Shown: piece after piece, positions 51,806 through 59,451 of the stretch
How positions within the stretch are numbered: position 1 is the first letter of the stretch
Layout: each line of letters opens with the position of its first letter
From: an uncultured Fibrobacter sp.
Lineage (GTDB): Bacteria; Fibrobacterota; Fibrobacteria; Fibrobacterales; Fibrobacteraceae
Assembly: GCF_937877005.1 (NCBI RefSeq)
Contig: NZ_CALEFV010000051.1
Span: 1-60,481 of the forward strand
Length of the DNA: 60,481 nt
Direction: 5' to 3'
Notes under the pieces: generated by a model
Told to the model about the DNA's origin: nothing
What the model saw: only the letters and a program-made list of their open reading frames with translations
The model's database searches: none
Made by a program: the position numbers and the translations under genes

Positions 51806-52948
51806 TTACAGTCCCATCTCCTTCACTTCCTTAATCAAGAAGTTTTCCAACTGTTCACGGTCGGGAAGCCGCAACTTGTATGTCGAGACAAACAGTTTCT
51901 CGTCCATGCCGTTTAATACATATTGGACCATTTTCGGTCCTTTTTCCGTACAGAGCAAAATCCCGATCGGGGGATTATCCCCGTCCGCCATCTCGCAATC
52001 CTTGAAATAAGAGATGTAGGCATTCAGTTGAGCAGCGTGTTCAATGCGGAATTTGCCAACCTTCAACTCCACGATTACATTGCAGTGCAGCAGACGGTTA
52101 TAAAGCACCAAATCGATAAAATAATACTCGTCATCTATGATAATGCGCTTTTGCCGAGCCTCGAAGCAGAACCCTTTGCCCATCTCCAACAGGAACTCCT
52201 GCAAATGGTCCATGATAGCCTGCTCCAATTCGGTTTCGGAGAACGCATCCTTGGCATCCAGGTCTAAAAAGTCGAGAGTATACGCGTCCTTGACCGACAA
52301 AACGGCATCAGTTCCGCCCTTTTCCACCCTTTGCAGCAACAGTTCCGGCTTTTTGCTGATTCCGCTCCTGAAATAGAGTTTCGTGTCGATTTGCCGACGA
52401 AGTTCTCGCACGCTCCATGTGCCTTTGATACATTCAAGTTCATAGAAGAACCTCTCCATAGGGTCGTCAATGGTCATTATTTCTTTAATATGCGAGAATG
52501 AAAGCCGACTGACAAGCAATTCCGGCGGCGTTTGGAATTTGCGAGACACTGTCTCGCAAATTGCCTCCCTGATTTTTTTCTTAATAACAACCAAATTTTC
52601 GGGAAAATAGTCTATTCCCTGCAATTTGTGCGACACCGTCGCACAAATCTGTGGATATTTCACGTAAAACATCCTGCATGCGTTCAACAACTGACGGTCA
52701 AGCCCCTTGATGGACAGTTCGTCGGCCAAATTTTGCAATAACCGAGCCCCGTATTTGGCGCGGTCGCACCCCTCTTGCTCATATTCGACTATATAGCAGC
52801 CGATAGCCCAATTTCGTATAGTCAGAAGCTGGTTTACGGCACCCTTGGCTACGGAACTTGTCGCATTATGGACGTCTTTTACCCGTTCCGCAAGGATTTC
52901 AAAAGTTGTTCCGTCGGCCTTACTGATAGGCGGTTCACGCTTATTCAT
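51806..52948 (-). CDS. DUF1016 (YhcG-like) PD-(D/E)XK nuclease domain protein
   Basis: A 380-residue member of the YhcG/DUF1016 family, common in accessory and defence-associated regions. The N-terminal helical domain (about residues 12-190) includes LLTIRNWAIGCYIVEYEQ and LLNACRMFYVKYPQICATV. The C-terminal nuclease has an acidic residue in FIDLVLYNR (Asp279) and VIVELKVGKF (Glu294, Lys296), the D...ExK pattern. Target and role are not established; several relatives sit beside restriction systems. AGGAG lies before the ATG, in a leader that resembles the one before the ORF6N gene (both read GGAGTAGAAGATG). The gene is flanked by its own terminator. Confidence 0.88.
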   Translation of the reverse strand: MNKREPPISKADGTTFEILAERVKDVHNATSSVAKGAVNQLLTIRNWAIGCYIVEYEQEGCDRAKYGARLLQNLADELSIKGLDRQLLNACRMFYVKYPQICATVSHKLQGIDYFPENLVVIKKKIREAICETVSRKFQTPPELLVSRLSFSHIKEIMTIDDPMERFFYELECIKGTWSVRELRRQIDTKLYFRSGISKKPELLLQRVEKGGTDAVLSVKDAYTLDFLDLDAKDAFSETELEQAIMDHLQEFLLEMGKGFCFEARQKRIIIDDEYYFIDLVLYNRLLHCNVIVELKVGKFRIEHAAQLNAYISYFKDCEMADGDNPPIGILLCTEKGPKMVQYVLNGMDEKLFVSTYKLRLPDREQLENFLIKEVKEMGL

Positions 52949-53119
52949 CTTCTACTCCTTCCGCCTACAAGCAAAAAAAGGCGGGGTAAAGTGTTCTCGA
53001 TACAAATATACATTCCCCGGATGTCACATTATGACAATCGTCGAAATTCGCGGAAATTTTGAGAATTTTGACGCCCCCCCCCGCAGGCGGTTGAAATCTG
53101 CATTGTCACCTTGTAATGC

Positions 53120-54082
53120 CTAGCTTTCTTTTTCTGCCTGAATCTTCTGCGATTCCTTCAACACTTCGTCCAACGTGAAATCTTCCTGCGTAAAGAAAAA
53201 CGTATTCTTGCCCAAATCCTTGAGCGAAGCCCCGAAGTGGTAGGCCGTATCGTCTATGAACAAGAATCGGTCGTGCATTCCGTAACTGGGCAGAACTTGC
53301 ATAGGGCTGTCTGGATATTGTTCGTTGTAAGTTGCCAGGTCTAACTCGAGAACCTTGCTCTTGTCGTAGGTGTAAATAGTCACGGAAACGCCTTTTTCCC
53401 GCTTGAGCATCATCGTCAAGGTTTTCTCGTTTACATATCTATCGACCAGCACAATTCTCTTTTTGGCTTGACGAATGAGGTTGCAGACAAATACATAGGC
53501 ATCGAACTCCTGGTTGTTGTAAAATAAGCCCTTAGATTTAAGCTCGCCACGGTCCATCGCCTCGAAAAGTTCGTCAAATTTACGGTCGTGGTCAAGCAGA
53601 TGTTCGTCATGACCAGTCAAGCGGCTGTCCTGTTCCAAATCCTTCGCTTCGACATTAGAAAGGCGATTGACAATTCCGCCATTTTGATATAAATACTGCC
53701 GCATGGCGACAAACGCATCCATGATTGCGATGGATACATTCACGGCAACCTTGCTTTTCAGGACGGATGAAAGCATGGCAAAGCCCTGTTCTGTAAAAAC
53801 ATAGGGCTTAAACCTGTCTCCGCCCCAACTTGAAATCACATTTTGTGATTTCAAGTTGTCTAATTCACTTTTTTCCAATTGGAAACAATATCTGTCAGGG
53901 AAACGTTCTATATTTCGCTTGACGGCCTGATTTATCGCCCTAGTTTCAACACCGTATAATGTTGCAATATCGCGGTCCAGCAGCACCTGCTTGCCACGAA
54001 CAACCCGAATCATCTTTTCTACATCCAACTCCATAAGCGGGTTAGGTGCGAGATTATCCGTTTTTTCGGTCTTTTTAGCCAT
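53120..54082 (-). CDS. ORF6N domain protein with C-terminal PLD-like region
   Basis: 320 residues. The ORF6N (phage antirepressor-type DNA-binding) domain occupies about residues 20-110: VLLDRDIATLYGVETRAINQAVKRN, FPDRYCFQLEKSE and FTEQGFAMLSSVL. The rest holds a segment with MHDRFLFIDDTAYHFGASLKDLG (about residues 268-290), similar to a phospholipase-D-like HxD core but lacking a full HxKx4D motif. A nuclease or regulatory role is possible. A large leader hairpin lies just upstream, and AGGAG precedes the ATG. This type of gene is typical of mobile or defence islands. Confidence 0.85.
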   Translation of the reverse strand: MAKKTEKTDNLAPNPLMELDVEKMIRVVRGKQVLLDRDIATLYGVETRAINQAVKRNIERFPDRYCFQLEKSELDNLKSQNVISSWGGDRFKPYVFTEQGFAMLSSVLKSKVAVNVSIAIMDAFVAMRQYLYQNGGIVNRLSNVEAKDLEQDSRLTGHDEHLLDHDRKFDELFEAMDRGELKSKGLFYNNQEFDAYVFVCNLIRQAKKRIVLVDRYVNEKTLTMMLKREKGVSVTIYTYDKSKVLELDLATYNEQYPDSPMQVLPSYGMHDRFLFIDDTAYHFGASLKDLGKNTFFFTQEDFTLDEVLKESQKIQAEKES

Positions 54083-54103
54083 CTTCTACTCCTATAAACG
54101 CAA

Positions 54104-54169
54104 AAAAGCCGACCTTTGCTATATAAGAACGCCCAATTTTATTGGGGATATAACAAAAAGTCGGCTTTT
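54104..54169 (-). terminator. Leader hairpin/terminator upstream of ORF6N gene
   Basis: On the minus strand AAAAGCCGAC and GTCGGCTTTTTT bracket a 46-base loop. The loop contains a smaller CCCAA/TTGGG hairpin and A/T arms that also pair partly. The T run ends about 20 bases before the ORF6N start. It may insulate or attenuate the gene. Confidence 0.65.
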
Positions 54170-54321
54170 CTAGTCGAACTTGGCTTGCAAGCGGATATTC
54201 GCTGCCGGTGCCTGTCATGGTGCAATATACAAAAAGCTGAGTAAAAAAAGGCAAGGGAACTCCCTTTTTGTCATCTTTTGCCATTCCAAAAATCTATATT
54301 TCAAGGCAAATAGAGTTTTCT

Positions 54322-54367
54322 CTTGTTCTCTACTTGAAACTTCGACAATTTCTGCAACGAGAACAAG
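54322..54367. repeat. 46-bp element, copy 1
   Basis: CTTGTTCTC and GAGAACAAG form perfect 9-bp inverted ends around a 28-base core. About 41 of 46 bases match copy 2 at 54,598-54,643 in the same orientation. Confidence 0.65.
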
Positions 54368-54597
54368 GCGACGCTCACGTCTGCGACCGGCGCAAGCCTG
54401 CCGCATCGTTTTGGTACATGCATATTTTGTAAATCTGCCTGTAGGCAAACGGCCATTTGGGGCGTGAGTTGTTTGCGTTTATTCGTTGCGGGCAGTCGAA
54501 GGCCTCAAGTAGGTAAATGCATTCAACTCCACGCCTTTTTTATTTCCCAAAAAGACTGAAGAAATGCAGAACAGGGGTGGACTCGCTGAGTTTTGCT

Positions 54598-54643
54598 CTT
54601 GTCCTCTACTTGGAACTTCGACACTTTCAGCAACGAGAATAAG
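54598..54643. repeat. 46-bp element, copy 2
   Basis: CTTGTCCTC and GAGAATAAG are imperfect inverted ends. The core differs from copy 1 at three positions. The start-to-start distance is 276 bases. Confidence 0.65.
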
Positions 54644-54724
54644 ACAATAACTCGCCATCGCCCGTGGATTGCATGGGCGTAGTGTACCCTGGGCGTACTG
54701 TATCCGCTCGGGCTTGTTTTGCAA

Positions 54725-54758
54725 CGTCATTGCGAACCCTGAAAGGGTGAAGCAATCC
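54725..54758. repeat. Interspersed-repeat-like sequence (CGTCATTGCGA family)
   Basis: Begins CGTCATTGCGAACCC and ends GGGTGAAGCAATCC, with arms that pair. It resembles short palindromic repeats found in many genomes. A related copy in the opposite orientation lies inside the LlaJI-like gene at 58,990-59,018. Confidence 0.55.
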
Positions 54759-54810
54759 ATTGCAAGATTATGCGGGTGTATTGTATTCTTTTGAAAATGT
54801 CGCGCTTTTA

Positions 54811-54846
54811 GGCGGGGAGTGAGTCGGCTCCCCGCCGTTCTTTTTT
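54811..54846 (+). terminator. Strong terminator upstream of the restriction operon
   Basis: GGCGGGGAG, an 8-base loop, CTCCCCGCC, then GTTC and six T. No plus-strand gene precedes it closely, so it may shield the operon from readthrough or act as an attenuator. Confidence 0.8.
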
Positions 54847-54891
54847 GCCCGCACCCCGGCCAAGCGAATCGGCCAGAACCGCTTCCGCGAG

Positions 54892-54907
54892 AGTGAACTC
54901 GTTCACT
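54892..54907. promoter_or_regulatory. Operator-like palindrome before methyltransferase gene
   Basis: AGTGAAC-TC-GTTCACT, a 7-bp perfect inverted repeat around two bases, 19 bases before the methyltransferase ATG. Restriction operons often use such sites for control; which protein binds is unknown. Confidence 0.45.
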
Positions 54908-54926
54908 TTCAACACGGAGCGAAAAG

Positions 54927-56015
54927 ATGCCGAGTAAAAAGGTTGTCAAGGACGATAAAAGCAAACCGAAGTTCAAGTTCATCGATTTGTTTGCTGGTAT
55001 CGGAGGATTTCACTTAGCAATGGAATCTGTTGGCGGTGAATGCGTCTTTGCGAGTGAAATAGATAAATTCGCTCGACAAACTTATCAAACAAATTTTGAA
55101 CGAAAATCTCCTGAACTGTTCAGCTTAGGAATGTTCAACGAAGATATAAATAAAATCGCTCCTAAAGATATACCAGACTTTGACTGCTTGTGTGCGGGAT
55201 TTCCTTGTCAGCCTTTTAGCTACGCTGGACAAAAAAAGGGCTTTGAAGATAAGACTAGAGGAACTCTTTTCTTCAACATTAAAGAAATATTGAAAGAAAA
55301 GAAACCGAAAATGTTCTTCTTGGAAAATGTCAAGGGACTGGTTTCACATAAAGGGGGTGAAACCGTTAGTACAATTCTTGACATTCTTGAAAATGAACTT
55401 GGTTATCATGTATTTTCAACTGTTTTGTCGTCTCTAGATTTTGGACTACCACAAAAAAGAGAACGTTGGTACTGCGTTGGTTTTCGCGAAGATGTGAATT
55501 TTGATTTTCCTAAGCCTTTAAACAAAAAAGCTGTATTACGAGACATTGTTGATATTAATAATGATGACCCGACATTGAAATTGACTCAGTTCGAGTTGGA
55601 TCGCATCAAATATCATTTTGAACATGCTAAGGATGAAGTCAGGGTAAAGCACGATAACTCCAAGTATAAGCCAAATACTAAAAAAGGGAAATATGGCATC
55701 TATTCATTCCAAAAGGCTGATGGTTCTTTGAGATTTCATGTTGGCGATCATGCAAAGACGCAGATACAAGAAGCATTCTACTCTTGCTTGGATACATATG
55801 CGTCAACCATAATTGCGAATAGAACGCCAAAACTTTGGGATTTGGGCCGAAAACTATCTGTTAGAGAATCACTTCGTTTACAGGGTTTCCCAGAATCATT
55901 CAAAATGCCTGTTTCCGATATGCAAGCGTTTAAACAACTTGGGAATTCAGTAAGTGTTCCCGTTCTTAAGGCTATTGCAAGGCAAATGCTAAAAGCATTA
56001 GAAGGGGGTAAATAA
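54927..56015 (+). CDS. DNA (cytosine-5) methyltransferase
   Basis: 362 residues with the standard order of C5 motifs: I FIDLFAGIGGF (18-28), IV GFPCQPFS (catalytic Cys94), VI FLENVKG (131-137), VIII QKRERWYCVGFR (176-187), then a variable target-recognition region, IX RESLRLQGFP and X QLGNSVSVPV. It would protect host DNA at the site cut by the two restriction proteins encoded next. GGAG lies eight bases before the ATG, and its stop overlaps the following start (TAATG). The gene is strikingly AT-rich compared with the housekeeping and pectin genes, suggesting recent acquisition. The sequence recognised cannot be read from the window; LlaJI systems recognise GACGC. Confidence 0.95.
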   Translation: MPSKKVVKDDKSKPKFKFIDLFAGIGGFHLAMESVGGECVFASEIDKFARQTYQTNFERKSPELFSLGMFNEDINKIAPKDIPDFDCLCAGFPCQPFSYAGQKKGFEDKTRGTLFFNIKEILKEKKPKMFFLENVKGLVSHKGGETVSTILDILENELGYHVFSTVLSSLDFGLPQKRERWYCVGFREDVNFDFPKPLNKKAVLRDIVDINNDDPTLKLTQFELDRIKYHFEHAKDEVRVKHDNSKYKPNTKKGKYGIYSFQKADGSLRFHVGDHAKTQIQEAFYSCLDTYASTIIANRTPKLWDLGRKLSVRESLRLQGFPESFKMPVSDMQAFKQLGNSVSVPVLKAIARQMLKALEGGK

Positions 56016-57769
56016 TGAGATTGAGCCTACAAACCGTTCAACGGGCTTTTGATGAAATTGCTCAATTGGGAATTGACAATAAATTTTGGGGCGTTCTGAC
56101 AATTGTAAAGAATGTCAAAAAATATTTGAAATTGCCTACATCAATTGGAACCATGAGTCTCATTGTTTGTGATAAAAATGGTGTTCAAAATGATTTAAAA
56201 AATTTCTTTTCTCTTCAAAATACAACAGATAATAATAAACAGGCGAATGATGATGATTGGCTGTTGTTGCGAAAAGATTTTGCTTCTTGGGTTTCTTATG
56301 AGTTACTCGCCAATAAAAGGGTAAATTTTCTTTCTTTGGCTGTATTTTTATTTCGAAATACATCTTTTCAGGAACGACTTACAAGTGATTTATTAATACA
56401 GAAAGTCAAAAGTTTTTTGAATATTCCCAAAGAATGGGAAAAAGATTGGTTTAAAGAAATCGCTTCATTTGATATAGAATATGAAGATTCCTTTAATGAA
56501 TCTTGGAGTTGCGATTTTTCTGTTGGATGGCGTAAATATAAATTTGACAAAACGCATGGTTCTATTGTATTTAAACCATCTAAAGATATTTATTCTGTTG
56601 TTGCAAAACCTGATGAATTAAGTAGAGGGCCTTTTTATCAACCTTTGTATGCCGCTCAAGGAAATGCAATTTTATTTATAAAAAAGGATTTCTTTGAAAA
56701 TGTTGAGGAGATAAAGAAAACTAATGAGGATGTTGGTGAGGTTAAGAAACAGAATAATACAAATTCCATCACCCCCTCTCAAATCATCTACTATGGTGTT
56801 CCGGGGTGTGGAAAGAGCAATAAAATCAGAGAGCAACTGAAGGACGTTCCTGAGAAAAACAAGGTTCGCGTCGTGTTCCACCCGGAATACACCAACGCCG
56901 AGTTCATCGGGCAAATTTTGCCAGTCACAAATGACGGTATTCGCTATGAATTTACACCCGGGCCGTTTACGCAAATTATCAAGCGGGCTTATCTCAATCC
57001 CAACGAACAATTCTACCTGGTTATCGAAGAAATCAACCGCGGTAATGCGGCTGCCATTTTCGGGGACACCTTCCAGTTGTTAGATAGGCTTAAAGCGGGG
57101 GAAACGGACTCTCTCGGCAATGACCCTGCAAATGCTTCTGTAAACACGTTTACAGAAGGCTGGAGTCAGTATTTTGTCCAGAACGATGATGTCAACGCCT
57201 ATATTCGGGGAACTGAAAACAGCATTCAGATTGGGAATATTCGCTTTGATTCGAATACGGCTATCCGCTTGCCGCCTAACCTTTCCATCTTGGCGACAAT
57301 GAACACCAGCGACCAAAATGTGTTCACGTTGGATAATGCCTTCCAGCGTCGTTTTGACATGGAACTAGTCCGCAACGAATTTGACCTCACTAAGCCTGCC
57401 GTCAATGCTCAGTACAACGCAGAAATTGACGATACCGGTATTAAATGGGGGCAATTCTGGGGATGGATCAATGCCAAAATTACGGCCACCCTCAAGGGTC
57501 TTTCCAGCACCGAAGACAAGCGGCTGGGAGTTTGGTTCGTGAGCAACGTGGGCGGTATTATTGACGACAAGGTCTTTGCCGAAAAGGTTTTGAAGTTTCT
57601 GTGGGATGATGTTTTCAAATTCAAGCGTCCGCAAGTATTTGCCGAAGGAATTGATACTCTGGAAAAGTTGATTAACTCCTTTGAAAAACCGTCTGAAGGG
57701 AAAGAACGCTTTGACGTTTTCAAGGACAAGGCGAATCTTGTCGCATTTGTAGCATCGCCAACGCTGTAA
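56015..57769 (+). CDS. McrB-like AAA+ GTPase, restriction subunit (LlaJI R1-like)
   Basis: 584 residues. The N-terminal 250 or so residues have no recognised motif and probably hold the DNA-recognition domain. The AAA+ domain follows: Walker A GVPGCGKS (about 261-268), YTNAEFIGQILP, the McrB-type VIEEINRGNAAAIFGD, and sensor-1 ATMNTSDQNV with a nearby Arg finger region (NAFQRRFDMEL). McrB proteins use GTP to move DNA toward the McrC nuclease. Base composition changes abruptly near 56,770: the N-terminal part is about 22% GC in one 60-base line (56,161-56,220), and the later part is about 58% in another (57,481-57,540). The gene begins inside the methyltransferase stop. Confidence 0.9.
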   Translation: MRLSLQTVQRAFDEIAQLGIDNKFWGVLTIVKNVKKYLKLPTSIGTMSLIVCDKNGVQNDLKNFFSLQNTTDNNKQANDDDWLLLRKDFASWVSYELLANKRVNFLSLAVFLFRNTSFQERLTSDLLIQKVKSFLNIPKEWEKDWFKEIASFDIEYEDSFNESWSCDFSVGWRKYKFDKTHGSIVFKPSKDIYSVVAKPDELSRGPFYQPLYAAQGNAILFIKKDFFENVEEIKKTNEDVGEVKKQNNTNSITPSQIIYYGVPGCGKSNKIREQLKDVPEKNKVRVVFHPEYTNAEFIGQILPVTNDGIRYEFTPGPFTQIIKRAYLNPNEQFYLVIEEINRGNAAAIFGDTFQLLDRLKAGETDSLGNDPANASVNTFTEGWSQYFVQNDDVNAYIRGTENSIQIGNIRFDSNTAIRLPPNLSILATMNTSDQNVFTLDNAFQRRFDMELVRNEFDLTKPAVNAQYNAEIDDTGIKWGQFWGWINAKITATLKGLSSTEDKRLGVWFVSNVGGIIDDKVFAEKVLKFLWDDVFKFKRPQVFAEGIDTLEKLINSFEKPSEGKERFDVFKDKANLVAFVASPTL

Positions 57770-57775
57770 TCCTTG

Positions 57776-59188
57776 ATGCAAAAACTGAACGAAATATGTT
57801 CCTGCGAATCCAAGGCTAATTCGGAGACCGAGTTTGTCGGCATTCGTTGCGAAAAATCAAAGGAAGGTGGTGTGCTAGAAACAAGTATCATCTTTCCTTT
57901 GGGATATTTCAAAGATGATTTGACTTTGCGCGAACTTCCCGAAGAAGAATTGCGGGAATGTGTCGTCAATCTTTTTACGGTGCTTTCCGATCGTTCGTTG
58001 CAGGAACAGATTCATCAGGATTCCTCTATTTCCACATTCGCAGAGGAACATGGCGAATCTGAATTCCCGATGGTTTCGTACTTGAATGTTATCCGAAATT
58101 TTCTCAATTTCGGTTACCTTGATGAAAAGGAAATTCTGTACAAAAAGGGCGCGAACGGGAAAATCAGTTGGGGCCGGACAATCAAGGCCGTGCAGCCTGT
58201 CATTACCGAAGATGCACAGAATCTTGTGTACCTAGACTTTATCGCCCGTAAAGTCAGTTATAACGAAGATACGCTCATTACGCAGGTCCACAAGTTCTGC
58301 GTTCATGACGCTCTTGTGAAACTCGGATTTTTATTCGGCATAGAACCGTCCGAAGAGCCGCATTTGGATTTTGATTATGACCTGTTCTGTAACGCAATCC
58401 ATTCCAAACTAGCAAAGACATTTAACGACCGTGATTTACGCCTGCTTGCTGATTTGGCACGAATTGTGGAATATCTTGCCGGGCATAAAACCGAAGACGG
58501 AAAAACGGCAGACGATTTTTATTTCGGAGTAAACAAGTTCGCCCCCGTGTGGGAAGCGATGGTGGATAAGATTTTCGGGAAGTTGCCGCAGGGAGTTGCC
58601 AAGGATAAATTTAATCCGCATTTACGGTGGAATGACGGATGCCGCGATGAAAAACTTGATGAATCTGAAGAAGAAATAGTCTTGAATGACCCGAAACGTT
58701 CCACACTCCGACCAGATACGATAATGGTTATGGGGGAGGGAGTGTATATCCTTGATTCCAAGTACTACAAATATGGCTTGACCGGATTCAATTCACATTT
58801 GCCGGGGGCCGAATCCGTGTGTAAGCAGATGGCTTATGCAGAATATGTGGAAACGCACTGGAAAGAAATTTTAGAAGAGAATGGAGATCCTTCGACTCCG
58901 TTACACTTCGCTCAGGATGACACCTCGCCAAAGCGTATTTATAATGTCTTCATTATGCCGTACTGTGCGGATGCTGGGAAATGGAATGAGATTGCCACGG
59001 CTTCGCCTCGCAATGACGTTTATGCAATGAAACGCGTCGGCTATATCTACGGCGACTGGAAAAACGTGAAGGACGAAAACCGACCTTACCACAAAATCGC
59101 CTGCATCCTCCTCGACACAAAATCCGTCATGCAGAATTATGCAAACAATCCCGCTGCACAAAGTGAACTGGCAGGGTTAATTAAATAA
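57776..59188 (+). CDS. LlaJI-like restriction endonuclease subunit (McrC role)
   Basis: 470 residues and the nuclease partner of the McrB-like protein. The N-terminal three quarters are helical and unassigned. The PD-(D/E)XK core is visible at about residues 310-330: LRPDTIMVMGEG then YILDSKYYKYG (D...DxK). Further on, QMAYAEYVE and VGYIYGDWKN match the LlaJI pattern. An ATG at 57,776 is preferred to the TTG one codon earlier. Two unusual segments, GDPSTPLHFAQDD (about 371-383) and EIATASPRND (about 405-414), are encoded by interspersed-repeat sequences in frame. The reading frame is intact through them. Confidence 0.85.
   Translation: MQKLNEICSCESKANSETEFVGIRCEKSKEGGVLETSIIFPLGYFKDDLTLRELPEEELRECVVNLFTVLSDRSLQEQIHQDSSISTFAEEHGESEFPMVSYLNVIRNFLNFGYLDEKEILYKKGANGKISWGRTIKAVQPVITEDAQNLVYLDFIARKVSYNEDTLITQVHKFCVHDALVKLGFLFGIEPSEEPHLDFDYDLFCNAIHSKLAKTFNDRDLRLLADLARIVEYLAGHKTEDGKTADDFYFGVNKFAPVWEAMVDKIFGKLPQGVAKDKFNPHLRWNDGCRDEKLDESEEEIVLNDPKRSTLRPDTIMVMGEGVYILDSKYYKYGLTGFNSHLPGAESVCKQMAYAEYVETHWKEILEENGDPSTPLHFAQDDTSPKRIYNVFIMPYCADAGKWNEIATASPRNDVYAMKRVGYIYGDWKNVKDENRPYHKIACILLDTKSVMQNYANNPAAQSELAGLIK
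58886..58922 (+). repeat. In-gene interspersed repeat 1 (ATCCTTCGACTC type)
   Basis: Begins GATCCTTCGACTCCG and ends CGCTCAGGATGAC, with ATCCT/AGGAT inverted ends. It is a sequence type familiar as an intergenic repeat in several phyla. Here it encodes part of the nuclease. Confidence 0.6.
58990..59018 (-). repeat. In-gene interspersed repeat 2 (CGTCATTGCGA family)
   Basis: On the minus strand begins CGTCATTGCGAGGCGAAGCC and ends GGCAATC. It matches the family seen at 54,725-54,758. It encodes ATASPRND in the nuclease frame. Confidence 0.6.
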
Positions 59189-59192
59189 AAAA

Positions 59193-59217
59193 CGCCTCCA
59201 TTAAATTCTATGGGGCG
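59193..59217 (-). terminator. Minus-strand terminator after the restriction operon
   Basis: On the minus strand CGCCCCAT-AGAATTTA-ATGGAGGCG is followed by six T. On the plus strand the hairpin is followed by A, so it would not end the restriction operon in the usual way. No minus-strand gene is certain upstream. Confidence 0.5.
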
Positions 59218-59451
59218 AAAAAATGAGCCAATTCATGTCAACATATCAACAAAAGTTATTTCGTTGTTCGACAACCTAGGAATGGACGGCCCTTACAACG
59301 CCTTCGCCAAACGGCTTCTGGAAAACAGGGCCGTTCCTTGATGGAGATTTTCCATTCCGTCGGGTTCAGTGCTTGGAAATACCCGCGGGGACATTGCCGT
59401 GTTCGTTTTATTATAATTTCACGATAGAGAATTTTAAGAGGAGAAAAGAAA

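Larger units (their letters stand above)
54083..54926. other. 844-base gene-poor gap with repeats and leaders
   Basis: No convincing gene is present; the small minus-strand frames here are explained by repeats. From left to right it holds the ORF6N leader hairpin, two 46-bp elements at 54,322 and 54,598, an interspersed-repeat-like sequence at 54,725, a strong plus-strand terminator at 54,811 and a palindrome at 54,892. It divides the ORF6N gene from the restriction operon. Confidence 0.6.

Noticed and set aside
54215..54982. Two small minus-strand frames with similar LVLVAE/LILVAE peptides
   Set aside because: The similarity comes from the 46-bp repeats. The differences all change amino acids, and one frame runs into the methyltransferase start, so protein coding is unlikely.
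54083..59188. The accessory region as a prophage or conjugative element
   Set aside because: No integrase, structural, replication or transfer gene is visible, and no tRNA or target duplication was found at the edges. Only ORF6N hints at a phage origin.
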